Shown in pieces: positions 26,331 to 35,004 of a stretch of 64,000 bases of DNA (its first letter is position 1; each line of letters opens with the position of its first letter). The translations under genes and the position numbers were made by a program. The DNA comes from an uncultured bacterium (lineage in GTDB: Bacteria; Actinomycetota; Coriobacteriia; Coriobacteriales; Atopobiaceae): the NCBI GenBank assembly GCA_905215465.1, contig CAJMPT010000008.1, positions 6,649-70,648 on the forward strand, written 5' to 3'. The notes below the pieces were generated by a model. The model saw only the letters and a program-made list of their open reading frames with translations, was not told the origin of the DNA and did no database searches.

Positions 26331-26700
26331 CTAGGCCCTGCGCAGGACCACCTCGGTGGTGGTCAGCCAGGCAAGGGCGCCAGCCTCGATGGCCGCGCGG
26401 TCGCCCTTGGCGTAGGGGTTCTCGCAGGCCACCCAGTCGCGCCAGGCCTCGTCGTTGCAGGAGAGGTCGCGGATGCGCTCGATGCGCGCGCCGGGCTCGG
26501 CCGCAAGGAGGCGCTGCCAACGCTCGCGCGGCCACAGGTACTCGAGCTGCTCGACGCTCCAGGAGCAGGAAAGCTCGGGCGGTAGGGCCCGGCCAAAGTC
26601 AGCGACGTCGCAGGTCAGGCCAGAGATGGCCAGGTAGACGCAGCCGCCGGGCCGCACGAGGGGAAGCAGCCTCTCCCCGTCACGGTACCGAGTATGCGCC
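26331..26700 (-). pseudogene. Truncated SAM-dependent methyltransferase (C-terminal remnant)
   Basis: The reading frame DGERLLPLVRPGG-CVYLAISG..., ...PPELSCSWSVEQLEYLW..., ending DLSCNDEAWRDWVACENPYAKGDR...EVVLRRA, matches the C-terminal half of a common family of about 250-residue class I methyltransferases. The Rossmann glycine-rich SAM motif and everything before about residue 130 are missing; just upstream lies the end of the next gene. In-frame ATG at 26657 has no ribosome site. It looks like a 5'-deleted gene rather than a functional small protein. Confidence 0.7.
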
Positions 26701-26765
26701 TCGGGCGAGACGGACGTGGCGGGAGCACTGTCACGGCTCCACGGGCGCCGCCCCAGGCGCCATGT

Positions 26766-27689
26766 CTATTGCTCGATGATGAGGCGCTTGTCCACGAGCT
26801 CGCGCGGCTGCCTCCAAATCTTCCAGGAGAGCCAGGCGCAGCTGCCGCCAAACAGCAGGTCGAGAAGGACGTCCACGCCCACCGACGACAGGGCGCCCGC
26901 GCTCGCCACGCTGGCGACGGTCTTTGCAACGCCAAAGGCAAACGAGGCCGTGGCGATGACGAAGAACGGCACGATCTTCTCCGGGCGGTTGGATCCCCAG
27001 ATGCCCAGGCAGCCCACGAGGACGTTGGCCGCGGCGGTGACGAGGCCCCACACCGTGGCGGCCACCATATCGGAGCCCGTAAGGCCAAGGTCACCCGCGA
27101 GGTCCGCGGCGGCGGAGCTGCCGCTCGCCGCAAAAGCGGCGATGGCCAGCACCGCAACGACGGCGCCCAGGATGACGCCCTTGATCAGGATGACCTCGGC
27201 CAGAAGGTGCAGGGTGCGCTGGCGGCCGGTGCGCAGGAACACCTCGCCCTTGACGCCGGCCTCGCGCTCCTCGGCCACCTTGTCGGCCAGCTGCGAGCAG
27301 ACGAGCACGTAGGTCACCGTGCTGGCCAGCACGATGGGGTTGAACAGCAGGAACATGCCCATGCCCCAGCCCCAGACGATGGCCACGAGCAGCACGAGGC
27401 CCACGAAGTAGCACAGGAAGCGATACGGCCCCACGCGCGAGGAGTCGTCGGCGGCACGCAGGCCCAGCCACGCGGTGAGCAGTAGCAGACCGGCCGCGGC
27501 AAGGATGATGCCGCCGTAGGTGAGGGCGGTCCACATGCTCTTTTCGGCAAGGACCAACTGATCGCGGTTGATGAAGACCAGCGAGGCGCCCACCACTACG
27601 AGCACGCCGAGAAGGGCCATGATTGCCGAGACCACGCGCAGCGTGACCTGCGCGGGCGTGCGGGGGATGGACGGTCTGACGTCTGCCAT
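26766..27689 (-). CDS. Polytopic membrane protein of unknown function
   Basis: About 307 residues from ATG 27689, with AAGGAG seven bases upstream. Seven or eight hydrophobic segments are visible, including WTALTYGGIILAAAGLLLL, VGLVLLVAIVWGWG and AEVILIKGVILGAVVAV. A charged loop (about 145-170, ADKVAEEREAGVKGEVF) lies between segments four and five. No transporter or enzyme signature is recognised. It lies downstream of hisF with a 174-bp gap and is not obviously part of the his operon. Confidence 0.75.
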   Translation of the reverse strand: MADVRPSIPRTPAQVTLRVVSAIMALLGVLVVVGASLVFINRDQLVLAEKSMWTALTYGGIILAAAGLLLLTAWLGLRAADDSSRVGPYRFLCYFVGLVLLVAIVWGWGMGMFLLFNPIVLASTVTYVLVCSQLADKVAEEREAGVKGEVFLRTGRQRTLHLLAEVILIKGVILGAVVAVLAIAAFAASGSSAAADLAGDLGLTGSDMVAATVWGLVTAAANVLVGCLGIWGSNRPEKIVPFFVIATASFAFGVAKTVASVASAGALSSVGVDVLLDLLFGGSCAWLSWKIWRQPRELVDKRLIIEQ

Positions 27690-27863
27690 GTTGCGACTCC
27701 TTGGTGCTTCTCGTCTGTGCCTACGCGCGCCTGCGACGAAGGCCTCTCCAGCGAGTATACCCGGCACGCCGCCGCGCCCTTCCTGCCGCCGGTCCTGCCG
27801 CCGTTTGGATGTGAAAGTGGTCGCTCCGGCGGCTCGCGGCGAGAAGGGAGGGCGGGCGGCGGG

Positions 27864-28631
27864 CTAGAAGTCCAGGCGGACAGGGATGCCTTGGCTGGCC
27901 ATGTACTCCTTGACCTGGCGGATGCTGTAGGTGCCAAAGTGGAAGACGCTGGCGGCCAGGACGGCGTCGGCCTCGCCGTCGATGATGCCCTCGGCAAAGT
28001 GCTCCAGCGTGCCCACGCCGCCAGAGGCGATGACGGGGATGTCCACCGCACGGGCGACGGAGCGGGTGAGCGGGATGTCGAAGCCGTCCTTGGTGCCGTC
28101 GCGGTCCATGCTCGTGAGCAAGATCTCGCCGGCGCCGCGGCGGGCGGCCTCCTCGGCCCAGGCGACCGCGTCGATGCCGGTGGGGATGCGCCCGCCGGCC
28201 AGGTAGACCTCCCACTTGTCGGAGGTGCCCACCTGCTTGGCGTCGATGGCCACGATGACCGCCTGGCTGCCAAAGGCCTCGGCGCAGGCGGTGATGATGC
28301 CCGGGTCCTTGACGGCGGCCGAGTTGATGGAGACCTTGTCCGCGCCCGCGGCGATCATGGTGCGGCATCCCGCAACGTCGCGGAAGCCGCCGCCCACCGT
28401 ATAGGGAATGCGCAGCTCGGCGGCAGCGCGCGAGGCCAGGTCGATGGTGGTTCTGCGGTCGTCGGAGGTGGCGGTGATGTCCAGGAAGACCACCTCGTCC
28501 GCGCCCTCGCGGTCATAGCGGCTGGCCAGCTCCACCGGGTCGCCGGCATCGCGCAGGTCAACGAAGTTGACGCCCTTGACCACGCGCCCGTCCTTTACGT
28601 CCAGGCACGGGATGACTCTCTTGGTAAGCAC
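27864..28631 (-). CDS. hisF: Imidazole glycerol phosphate synthase, cyclase subunit
   Basis: 255 residues, TIM barrel. HisF joins ammonia from HisH to PRFAR, making imidazole glycerol phosphate and AICAR. Catalytic Asp residues are in CLDVKDGRVVKG (about 8-19) and LTSMDRDGTKDG (about 127-138); phosphate loops are in VGGGFRD and ASGGVGTLEH. It is last in the operon, separated from hisA by 115 bp that hold a long hairpin, so its expression may be uncoupled from the other genes. Confidence 0.97.
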   Translation of the reverse strand: MLTKRVIPCLDVKDGRVVKGVNFVDLRDAGDPVELASRYDREGADEVVFLDITATSDDRRTTIDLASRAAAELRIPYTVGGGFRDVAGCRTMIAAGADKVSINSAAVKDPGIITACAEAFGSQAVIVAIDAKQVGTSDKWEVYLAGGRIPTGIDAVAWAEEAARRGAGEILLTSMDRDGTKDGFDIPLTRSVARAVDIPVIASGGVGTLEHFAEGIIDGEADAVLAASVFHFGTYSIRQVKEYMASQGIPVRLDF

Positions 28632-28652
28632 TTTGGATCCTTCCCCTCGACT

Positions 28653-28736
28653 CGGTCGGCCGGGTTTCTCGCCAGGCGAGTCGCGCAGCGAGCGAACGTA
28701 GTGAGCGCCGAGCCGGGCGAGAAACCCGACCGACCG
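28653..28736 (-). terminator. Long hairpin between hisA and hisF built on an inverted pair of the GGCGAGAA word
   Basis: Arms 28653-28673 and 28716-28736 match at 20 of 21 positions; each contains CGGGTTTCTCGCC or its complement. The 42-nt loop is itself GC-rich and partly self-complementary. No T-run follows on either strand, so it may be an RNA-processing or attenuation structure rather than a simple terminator. It lies entirely between the hisA stop and the hisF start. Confidence 0.6.
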
Positions 28737-28746
28737 GCGCCGCGGG

Positions 28747-29484
28747 CTAGGCCCTCGCCGCCTTCAGCGCCTCTGCCAGCGAGAAGCTCCCCTCGTAGAG
28801 GGCCCGCCCGGTGATGGCGCCCTCAATGACGTCGCCGCCGGCCGCGGCAAGCGCGCGGATGTCATCCAGCGTGGAGATGCCGCCGGACGCCACCACGGGA
28901 AAGCCGCACAGCGCGGCCAGCCTGCGGTAGGCGTCCACGTCGATGCCGGTCTGCATGCCGTCGCGGTTGATGTCGGTGAAGACCAGGTGGCGATAGCCCA
29001 GGCCCGAAAGGCGCCCCACCAACTCGGCGAGGGAGACGCTCTCGCCCTCGCGCCACCCGTTGACCTTGACCACGCCGTCCTTGGCCGCCACGTCAGCAAC
29101 GAGAAGCTCGCCGAACTCGGCGGCCGCCCGCTCGGCAAAGGCCGGGTCGCGCACGAGGGCCGTGCCGATGGCGATGCGTCTCACGCCGAGGTCGGCCAGG
29201 CGGCTCACGGCAGCCATGGAGCGCACTCCCCCGCCGCAGTCCACGCTCACACCCGGCACCTGGCAGATGGCCCTGATGGCGCGGGCATTGGCCGCGCAGG
29301 CCTCCTCGTCCTCCTCGAAGGTGGCCGAGAGGTCAACCACGTGGATCCACTCGGCTCCGGCGGCGGCAAAGTCGCGCGCCACGGAGGCCGGGTCGTCGGA
29401 GTAGACGTCCATCTTGGAGCGGTCCCCGCGCTGCAGGCGCACCACGCGCCCGCCCACGAGGTCGATGGCGGGAAGCAGGATCAT
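28747..29484 (-). CDS. hisA: ProFAR isomerase (1-(5-phosphoribosyl)-5-[(5-phosphoribosylamino)methylideneamino]imidazole-4-carboxamide isomerase)
   Basis: 245 residues, TIM barrel related to HisF. HisA opens the ribose ring of ProFAR to PRFAR. Catalytic Asp in LLPAIDLVGGRVVRL (about 3-17) and in VFTDINRDGMQTG (about 168-180); phosphate loop VASGGISTLDDI. ATG start overlaps the hisH stop in ATGA. It is the ordinary HisA; because Actinobacteria often use the dual HisA/TrpF enzyme PriA, a dual role is possible and not decidable here. Confidence 0.95.
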   Translation of the reverse strand: MILLPAIDLVGGRVVRLQRGDRSKMDVYSDDPASVARDFAAAGAEWIHVVDLSATFEEDEEACAANARAIRAICQVPGVSVDCGGGVRSMAAVSRLADLGVRRIAIGTALVRDPAFAERAAAEFGELLVADVAAKDGVVKVNGWREGESVSLAELVGRLSGLGYRHLVFTDINRDGMQTGIDVDAYRRLAALCGFPVVASGGISTLDDIRALAAAGGDVIEGAITGRALYEGSFSLAEALKAARA

Positions 29485-30155
29485 CGGCCACCCCCGCGCA
29501 CGAGGTCCACGTAGTTCCTGAGGATGGCGAGTCCCACCGCGGAGCTCTTCTCGGGGTGGAACTGCACGCCGTAGACGTTGTCGCGCCAGACGGCGGAGGC
29601 AAAGCTGCGCACGTAGTGGGTGCGGCAGGTGACCACCAACGGGTCAACGTCATCGGCAAGCGCGTAGGAGTGCGTGAAGTAGGCGTTGGCGCCCTCGGGA
29701 ACGTCGCGCAGGAGCGGGCACACCCGACCGTGGGGCGTGAGGTGCATCTGGTCCCAGCCCACGTGCGGCACCTTGAGGCGGCCGCGCAGGCGAGAGACGC
29801 TTCCCGACAGAACGCCCAGGCCCTCCGCCCAGCGCTCGGGGTCGTCCGCGCCGTGCAGGGCGCCGTCCAAGCGCTCGTCTCCGCGCTCGAAGAGGAGCTG
29901 CAGCCCCAGGCAGATGCCCAAAAACGGCACGCCGTGCCCTATGGCGGCAAGAATGGCCTCGTCTTGTCCGCTCTGCCGCAGGTAGGCCATGGCGTCCTCG
30001 AAGGCGCCCACGCCTGGAAGCACCACGCCGGCGGCCTCGGCGATGCGGGCCGGGTCGTCCGTGACCTCGGCCTCGCCGCCCACCTCGGAAAGCCCGCGGG
30101 CCACCGAGAGGAGGTTTCCCTTGTGGTAGTCGACCACAAGGATGGGCGCGCTCAC
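29481..30155 (-). CDS. hisH: Imidazole glycerol phosphate synthase, glutamine amidotransferase subunit
   Basis: 224 residues. Class I amidotransferase: nucleophile Cys in FLGICLGLQLLFE (about 77-89) and the His-Glu pair in GVQFHPEKS near the C-terminus. It supplies ammonia to HisF. GTG start overlaps the hisB stop (GTGA), and the stop overlaps hisA, so all three are translationally coupled. Confidence 0.97.
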   Translation of the reverse strand: MSAPILVVDYHKGNLLSVARGLSEVGGEAEVTDDPARIAEAAGVVLPGVGAFEDAMAYLRQSGQDEAILAAIGHGVPFLGICLGLQLLFERGDERLDGALHGADDPERWAEGLGVLSGSVSRLRGRLKVPHVGWDQMHLTPHGRVCPLLRDVPEGANAYFTHSYALADDVDPLVVTCRTHYVRSFASAVWRDNVYGVQFHPEKSSAVGLAILRNYVDLVRGGGR

Positions 30156-30745
30156 GAGAGGCTCCCCTTGGTGGAGGGGATGGCGCCGGCGGAGCGGAAG
30201 TCGGGCTCCACGGCCTCGCGCAGGGCGCGGGCGAAGGCCTTGAAGGTGGCCTCCAGGATGTGATGGGCGTTCTCGCCGCAGACCAGGTGCAGGTGGAGCG
30301 TGATGCCGGCGTCTCGGGCGAGGCCGGCAAAGAACTCGTGGCCGAGCTCGGTGTCGAAGCTGCCCACCTTGCTGGGGCCGATGGGCACGTCCCAGAAGAG
30401 CTCTCCCCTGCCGGAGATGTCCACGGCGGCCATGACCAGGGCCTCGTCGAGCGGCACCATGACCGAGCCAAAGCGGCGGATGCCGCGCTTGTCGCCCAGG
30501 GCCTCGCGCAGGGCCTGGCCCATGACGATGCCGGTGTCCTCCACGGTGTGGTGGTCGTCGACGTAGGTGTCACCCTTGACGCGCAGCGTCAGGTCGATCA
30601 TGGAGTGGCGCGCCAGGGCGCAGAGCATGTGGTCGAAGAACCCCACGCCCGTCTCCACGTCGGCGGCTCCGGTGCCGTCGAGGTCTATGGAGAGTCCGAT
30701 GTCAGTCTCTGCCGTCGCACGGACGGCCTTTGCGGTGCGAGTCAT
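30152..30745 (-). CDS. hisB: Imidazoleglycerol-phosphate dehydratase
   Basis: 197 residues, the monofunctional form without a phosphatase domain. Metal ligands come from GFFDHMLCALARHS, DDHHTVEDTGI and ENAHHILEATFKAFARAL. Dehydrates IGP to imidazole acetol phosphate. Start overlaps the hisC stop in ATGA. A separate histidinol-phosphate phosphatase is needed and is not in this operon. Confidence 0.97.
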   Translation of the reverse strand: MTRTAKAVRATAETDIGLSIDLDGTGAADVETGVGFFDHMLCALARHSMIDLTLRVKGDTYVDDHHTVEDTGIVMGQALREALGDKRGIRRFGSVMVPLDEALVMAAVDISGRGELFWDVPIGPSKVGSFDTELGHEFFAGLARDAGITLHLHLVCGENAHHILEATFKAFARALREAVEPDFRSAGAIPSTKGSLS

Positions 30746-31881
30746 GCTTCCTCCCTTGTCAGGATGGACAGGGCATCCAGAAGTCGGTCGTTCTCCTCGC
30801 GGGTTCCCACGGTCAGGCGCAGGCAGTCGGCCAGGCCGGGCGCGTAGCTGAAGTCTCTCACAAGGATGGAGTGCTCGTCGCGCAGGCGGGCGCGGACGCG
30901 GCTGGCGCCAGGCAGGCGCACCAGCAGGAAGTTGGCCGCGCTGGGCCAGACCTCCACACCGTTGATGGTGCCGAGGGCGCCGGCCAGGCGCTCACGCTCT
31001 GCCACCACGTCCTCCACCACGCCCACGAGCTCCTCTCGGCGCTGGACGGCGGCTGCGGCCACGGCCTGGGCTAGCACGTCCTCGGAGTAGATCTGGCGGA
31101 TGGAGGCCACGGCGTCGACGACGGCGGGGTCGGCCACCAGGTAGCCTGCACGCAGGCCCGCCAGGCCAAAGGCCTTGGAGAGGGTGCGCAGCACCATCAG
31201 GCGGGGGTTTCTCGCCACCCAAGAGACCAGGCTCGCGTCCTCTCCCAGGCAAGACGGGGTGCCGGCAAACTCCACGTAGGCCTCGTCCACCAGGAGAAGC
31301 GCGTCGGTCTCGTCGAGCAGGCGGCGCACCAGGGCCGGGTCGAACAGGTTGCCCGTGGGGTTGTTGGGCGAGGTGAGGATGACCAGCGAGGCGCTTCTCG
31401 CCGCGTCCACCAGGGCGTCCGCGTCAACCTCGAAGGTCTTGGCGTCGCGCCAGACCTCCACGCAGGGCGTCTCGCACATCTTGGCATAGTTGGCGTACTC
31501 CGAGAAGTCCGGCGGGCAGGTCACCAGCGTGTGGCCCGAGCCGCCAAAGGTGAAGAGCAGGTTGAAGAGAAGCTCGTCGCCGCCGTTTCCCACCATGACG
31601 TTGGCCCGCCCCACGCCGTGCCACGCGGCGAGAAGGTCGCGCAGGTCGTTGGCCATGGGGTCCGGGTAGCGGTTGAGGGCGCAGTCGGCCGCGGCCGCAC
31701 GCATGGCCTCGGTGACGGAGGCCGGCAGCGGGTGGGTGTTCTCGTTGGCCGAGAGGTTGATGCGGCAGGGCGTGAAGGCCGGGTCGTAGGGTTCGAAGCC
31801 CGCGAGCGCAGGCCTCACGCGTGAGGCCACGTCAAGCGGGGCGGGCGCGGCGCCGCCGGCGTTGGGGTCGCATGCGGCCAT
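30742..31881 (-). CDS. hisC: Histidinol-phosphate aminotransferase
   Basis: 379 residues, fold-type I PLP enzyme. The PLP Lys is in LRTLSKAFGLAGLRAGYLV; other marks are NLSANENTHPLP, SPNNPTGNLF and DEAYVEFAG. Transaminates imidazole acetol phosphate with glutamate. ATG start with GAGGGAGG upstream, three bases after the hisD stop. Two copies of the repeated word lie inside it, and a third at 31209. Confidence 0.95.
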   Translation of the reverse strand: MAACDPNAGGAAPAPLDVASRVRPALAGFEPYDPAFTPCRINLSANENTHPLPASVTEAMRAAAADCALNRYPDPMANDLRDLLAAWHGVGRANVMVGNGGDELLFNLLFTFGGSGHTLVTCPPDFSEYANYAKMCETPCVEVWRDAKTFEVDADALVDAARSASLVILTSPNNPTGNLFDPALVRRLLDETDALLLVDEAYVEFAGTPSCLGEDASLVSWVARNPRLMVLRTLSKAFGLAGLRAGYLVADPAVVDAVASIRQIYSEDVLAQAVAAAAVQRREELVGVVEDVVAERERLAGALGTINGVEVWPSAANFLLVRLPGASRVRARLRDEHSILVRDFSYAPGLADCLRLTVGTREENDRLLDALSILTREEA

Positions 31882-31884
31882 GGG

Positions 31885-33291
31885 CTAGGCCTCCCTCGCG
31901 TAGCCGGGCAGGTAGGGCACACCGGGGGCGTCCAGGTCGCGCGGCCAGGCCACGCGGTTGGCGCCCTCGCAGGCCGCGGCGGCGTCCTCGTAGCGCTCGG
32001 CGCCGGACTCGGCCAGGCGGCGGCGCATGCCGACGGAGAGGGCGTGGGCCCACAGGCCCTCGGCCTGGGCCATGGCCTGGACGGCCGGCGCGTCGGCCAG
32101 AAGTCCCTCGGGCGTGTAGCTGATCACGCTGGAGCGCTTCTGGAAGTCGTAGACGCCCAGCGGGTTGGAGAAGCGCGCGGTGCCGCCGGTGGGCAGCGTG
32201 TGGTTGGGGCCGGCCACGTAGTCTCCGAGCGGCTCGGAGCTCCAGGCGCCCACGAAGATGGCGCCCGCGTTGCGGATCTTGCCCAGAAGGCCCATGGCGT
32301 CCTTGCAGTGCAGCTCGAGGTGCTCGGGCGCCACCACGTTGACGGCCTCTGCGGCCGCGTCGAGGGTCTCGGCCACCACGATGACGCCGCGGTTGTCCAG
32401 GCTGGCGCGGGTGACCTCCTCGCGCGGGGACTGCGCCACCAGGCGCTCCACGGCCGCAAGGACGCGGTCGGGCAGCGTGGCGTCGCAGGTCACCAGATAG
32501 CAGCTGGCAAGCGGGTCGTGCTCGGCCTGGGCCATGAGGTCGGCGGCCACCACCACGGGGTCTGCGGTGGCGTCGGCCAGCACGCACACCTCGGAGGGGC
32601 CGGCCACCATGTCGATGCCCACGTCGCCCGAGACGTAGCGCTTGGCGGCCGCCACGTAGGCGTTGCCGGGGCCGACGATCTTGTCGCACGCGGGGATGGA
32701 CTCCGTGCCGTAGGCCACGGCGCCGATGGCCTGGGCGCCGCCGACGGCGTAGACCTCGTCGACGCCGGCCAGGGCCGCGGCGGCCAGGGTGTAGGCCGAG
32801 AGGGACCCGTCACGCTGGGGCGGGGTCACCATGACCACGCGCGGCACGCCGGCCACCTTGGCGGGAATGGTGTCCATGAGCACGGTGGAGGGGTACTGGG
32901 CGCGGCCGCCGGGCACGTAGACGGCGGCGGAGGCCACCGGCGTCACCTGGACGCCCAGCAGCGTCCCGTCCGGGCGCGTGGTGAACCAGGACTCCTCGCG
33001 CTCCTTCTGGTGGAAGGCCAGGATCTGGTCGCGGGCGCGGGTGAGGGACTCCAGAAACTCCGGGTCAACCATGGACGGGGCGGCCTTGACCAGCTCGTCC
33101 GGCACGCGGAAGCTCTCGGGGCAGGCGCCGTCAAAGCGCGTGCAGTACTCGCGCACCGCGGCGTCTCCGCGGTCGCGCACGTCGCGGACGATGTCCTCGG
33201 CGGCGTCCATGACCTCGCGCGGCAGTGCCCCGGAGCGGTTGAGGTCGGCCTGCGTGAGGGCGCGGCCGCCGGTGAGTTCTACCTTCCTCAT
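31885..33291 (-). CDS. hisD: Histidinol dehydrogenase
   Basis: About 468 residues from ATG 33291 (MRKVELTGG), two bases after the hisZG stop; the frame is open upstream inside hisZG. HisD oxidises histidinol to histidine in two NAD+ steps with zinc. Family motifs VYVPGGRAQYPSTVLM, VYAVGGAQAIGAVAYG, DMVAGPSEVCVLAD and DYVAGPNHTLPTGGTARF are intact. The length is slightly above the usual 430 because of a C-terminal extension. Confidence 0.96.
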   Translation of the reverse strand: MRKVELTGGRALTQADLNRSGALPREVMDAAEDIVRDVRDRGDAAVREYCTRFDGACPESFRVPDELVKAAPSMVDPEFLESLTRARDQILAFHQKEREESWFTTRPDGTLLGVQVTPVASAAVYVPGGRAQYPSTVLMDTIPAKVAGVPRVVMVTPPQRDGSLSAYTLAAAALAGVDEVYAVGGAQAIGAVAYGTESIPACDKIVGPGNAYVAAAKRYVSGDVGIDMVAGPSEVCVLADATADPVVVAADLMAQAEHDPLASCYLVTCDATLPDRVLAAVERLVAQSPREEVTRASLDNRGVIVVAETLDAAAEAVNVVAPEHLELHCKDAMGLLGKIRNAGAIFVGAWSSEPLGDYVAGPNHTLPTGGTARFSNPLGVYDFQKRSSVISYTPEGLLADAPAVQAMAQAEGLWAHALSVGMRRRLAESGAERYEDAAAACEGANRVAWPRDLDAPGVPYLPGYAREA

Positions 33292-33293
33292 TG

Positions 33294-34964
33294 CTATGCC
33301 TCCTTGGTGGTGGCGCTGACCTCGGCGAGACGTGCCGCCAGGTCGCGGATTCTCTTGTCGCAGCGATAGGCCGCCGGGCCCGCAAAGAAGCGAGCGGTGC
33401 ACTCCATGACGTCGTCGACGATGACGAGGTCGTTCTCGCGCAGGGTGGTTCCGGTGGCCGTGATGTCAACGATGCGGTCGGTCATGCCCACGATGGGGCC
33501 GAGCTCGATGTTGCCGTGGAGCGTGAGGATGTCCACCTGCTGGCCGATGCGGTCGTAGTACTGCTGGGTGATGCGGGGGTACTTGGTTGCCACGCGCACG
33601 GTGCCGCGCCAGCGGTAGTTGCGCTCCGCCTGGCCGGCGTTAGCCGCGGGCTCGGCCACGACGAAGCGGCAGCCGCCGTAGCGCAGGTCGACGAGCTGTA
33701 GCAGGTCGAGGCCGGCCTCGATGAGGGAGTCCTTGCCGCAGATGCCGCAGTCGGCGCCGCCGTGGCCCACGAAGGCAGGCGCGTCCTGGGCGCGCACGAT
33801 GACGTACTCCACGTCGCCAGCCGAGATGATGAGCTTGCGGCCGGGGTCGGCGAGCTCCTCGGTGGGCAGACCCACCGCCTCGAGGACGCGCAGGGTGTCC
33901 TTGAAGAGCGATCCCTTGGGCACGGCGATACGCAGCGGTCGGGAGGCCACGCGCACGCCCGGCGTCACCACGCCAGAGTCACCCGGTTCGCCCAGGACCT
34001 CCTGGAGGCGCTCCAGCGAGAGGGCAAAGCCGCAGGCGGCAAGGCCAGGGCGGCCGAGGTTTGCCAGCACGGCGTCGTAGCGGCCGCCGGAGGCAAGGCT
34101 CGCGGCAATGCCCTCGGAGTAGGCCTTGAAGATGATGCCGGTGTAGTAGTCGAAGGAGTTGATGATGGAGAAGTCAAAGCTCGCGCGGCCGTCGTCAAAG
34201 AGGTCGCCGAGTTTGGTCACGAGCGCGCGGAGCTCCTGGCAGCCGCGCTCGGCCACGGGCACGTCGGCCTCGGCCAGAAGGGCGTCGATCTCGTCGATGA
34301 CCTCGAGGCCGCCGTGCATGCGCGGGATGGCGTGCAGGGCGCGGACGGCGGAGGGCTTGAGCGTGGGGGTGGCGTCCACGAGCTCGTCGAGGGTGACGAG
34401 GTCGGAGTCGTGCACCAGGGCAAGGACCCTCTCGCGGAAGTCGGGCGAGGGGGCGCAGTTGGCCAGCAGGGCCGTCAGGGGCGTGACCGAGCCAAAGACC
34501 ACGCGCCAGGCGGGAACGCGCAGCTTGGCCAGGACCTCGGCGAGGAGGGCCACGACCTCGACCTCCGCCGCGGCGCCGTCGGTGCCCACCAGCTCCACGC
34601 CAAGCTGGGTGAACTGGCGGGGCTGGCCGCGCAGCGAGGGCTCCTCGCGCACGACGGGCGCCGCGTAGCGGAAGCGCACCGGCAGGCTGCCAGCGTCCAC
34701 GCGGCCAGCCACCAGGCGGGCGACGGGCAGCGTCAGGTCCGGGCGCAGGACGAGCAGGGTCCCGTCCGTGTCAAAGAGCTGGAAGGGGGAGTCCTTGAGG
34801 CGGCCGCCGCGCTCCAGGGTGGCGCAGTCCTCCAGAAGCGGGGTCTCCACGGGCAGGTAGCCATGGGCGCTGAAGCAATCGCGGACCTCATTGGTGATTC
34901 TCTCCCTGGCCAGGGCCTCCTGCGGAAGGATGTCGCGGAAGCCGCGTGCGGTGCCTGCAATCAC
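33294..34964 (-). CDS. hisG: HisZ-HisG fusion: ATP phosphoribosyltransferase regulatory plus catalytic subunit
   Basis: About 556 residues from GTG 34964, which has GAGGGGA six bases upstream. Residues 1 to about 325 are HisZ, a histidyl-tRNA-synthetase-like domain without aminoacylation (ARGFRDILPQEA, LRPDLTLPVARLVA, FDYYTGIIFKAY, SGGRYDAVLA). From about 338 to the end is short-form HisG (RIAVPKGSLFKDTL, GADCGICGKDSLIEAG, IVDITATGTTLRENDLV). HisG condenses ATP and PRPP in the first step of histidine synthesis, and HisZ gives feedback control by histidine. The two are normally separate proteins in a hetero-octamer; here one continuous frame joins them with no stop or frameshift. It is the first gene of the operon. 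Confidence 0.93.
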   Translation of the reverse strand: MIAGTARGFRDILPQEALARERITNEVRDCFSAHGYLPVETPLLEDCATLERGGRLKDSPFQLFDTDGTLLVLRPDLTLPVARLVAGRVDAGSLPVRFRYAAPVVREEPSLRGQPRQFTQLGVELVGTDGAAAEVEVVALLAEVLAKLRVPAWRVVFGSVTPLTALLANCAPSPDFRERVLALVHDSDLVTLDELVDATPTLKPSAVRALHAIPRMHGGLEVIDEIDALLAEADVPVAERGCQELRALVTKLGDLFDDGRASFDFSIINSFDYYTGIIFKAYSEGIAASLASGGRYDAVLANLGRPGLAACGFALSLERLQEVLGEPGDSGVVTPGVRVASRPLRIAVPKGSLFKDTLRVLEAVGLPTEELADPGRKLIISAGDVEYVIVRAQDAPAFVGHGGADCGICGKDSLIEAGLDLLQLVDLRYGGCRFVVAEPAANAGQAERNYRWRGTVRVATKYPRITQQYYDRIGQQVDILTLHGNIELGPIVGMTDRIVDITATGTTLRENDLVIVDDVMECTARFFAGPAAYRCDKRIRDLAARLAEVSATTKEA

Positions 34965-35004
34965 GTTCTTGTCCCCTCTCGCGCATGGGATGCTGCTCGA
35001 TGCT

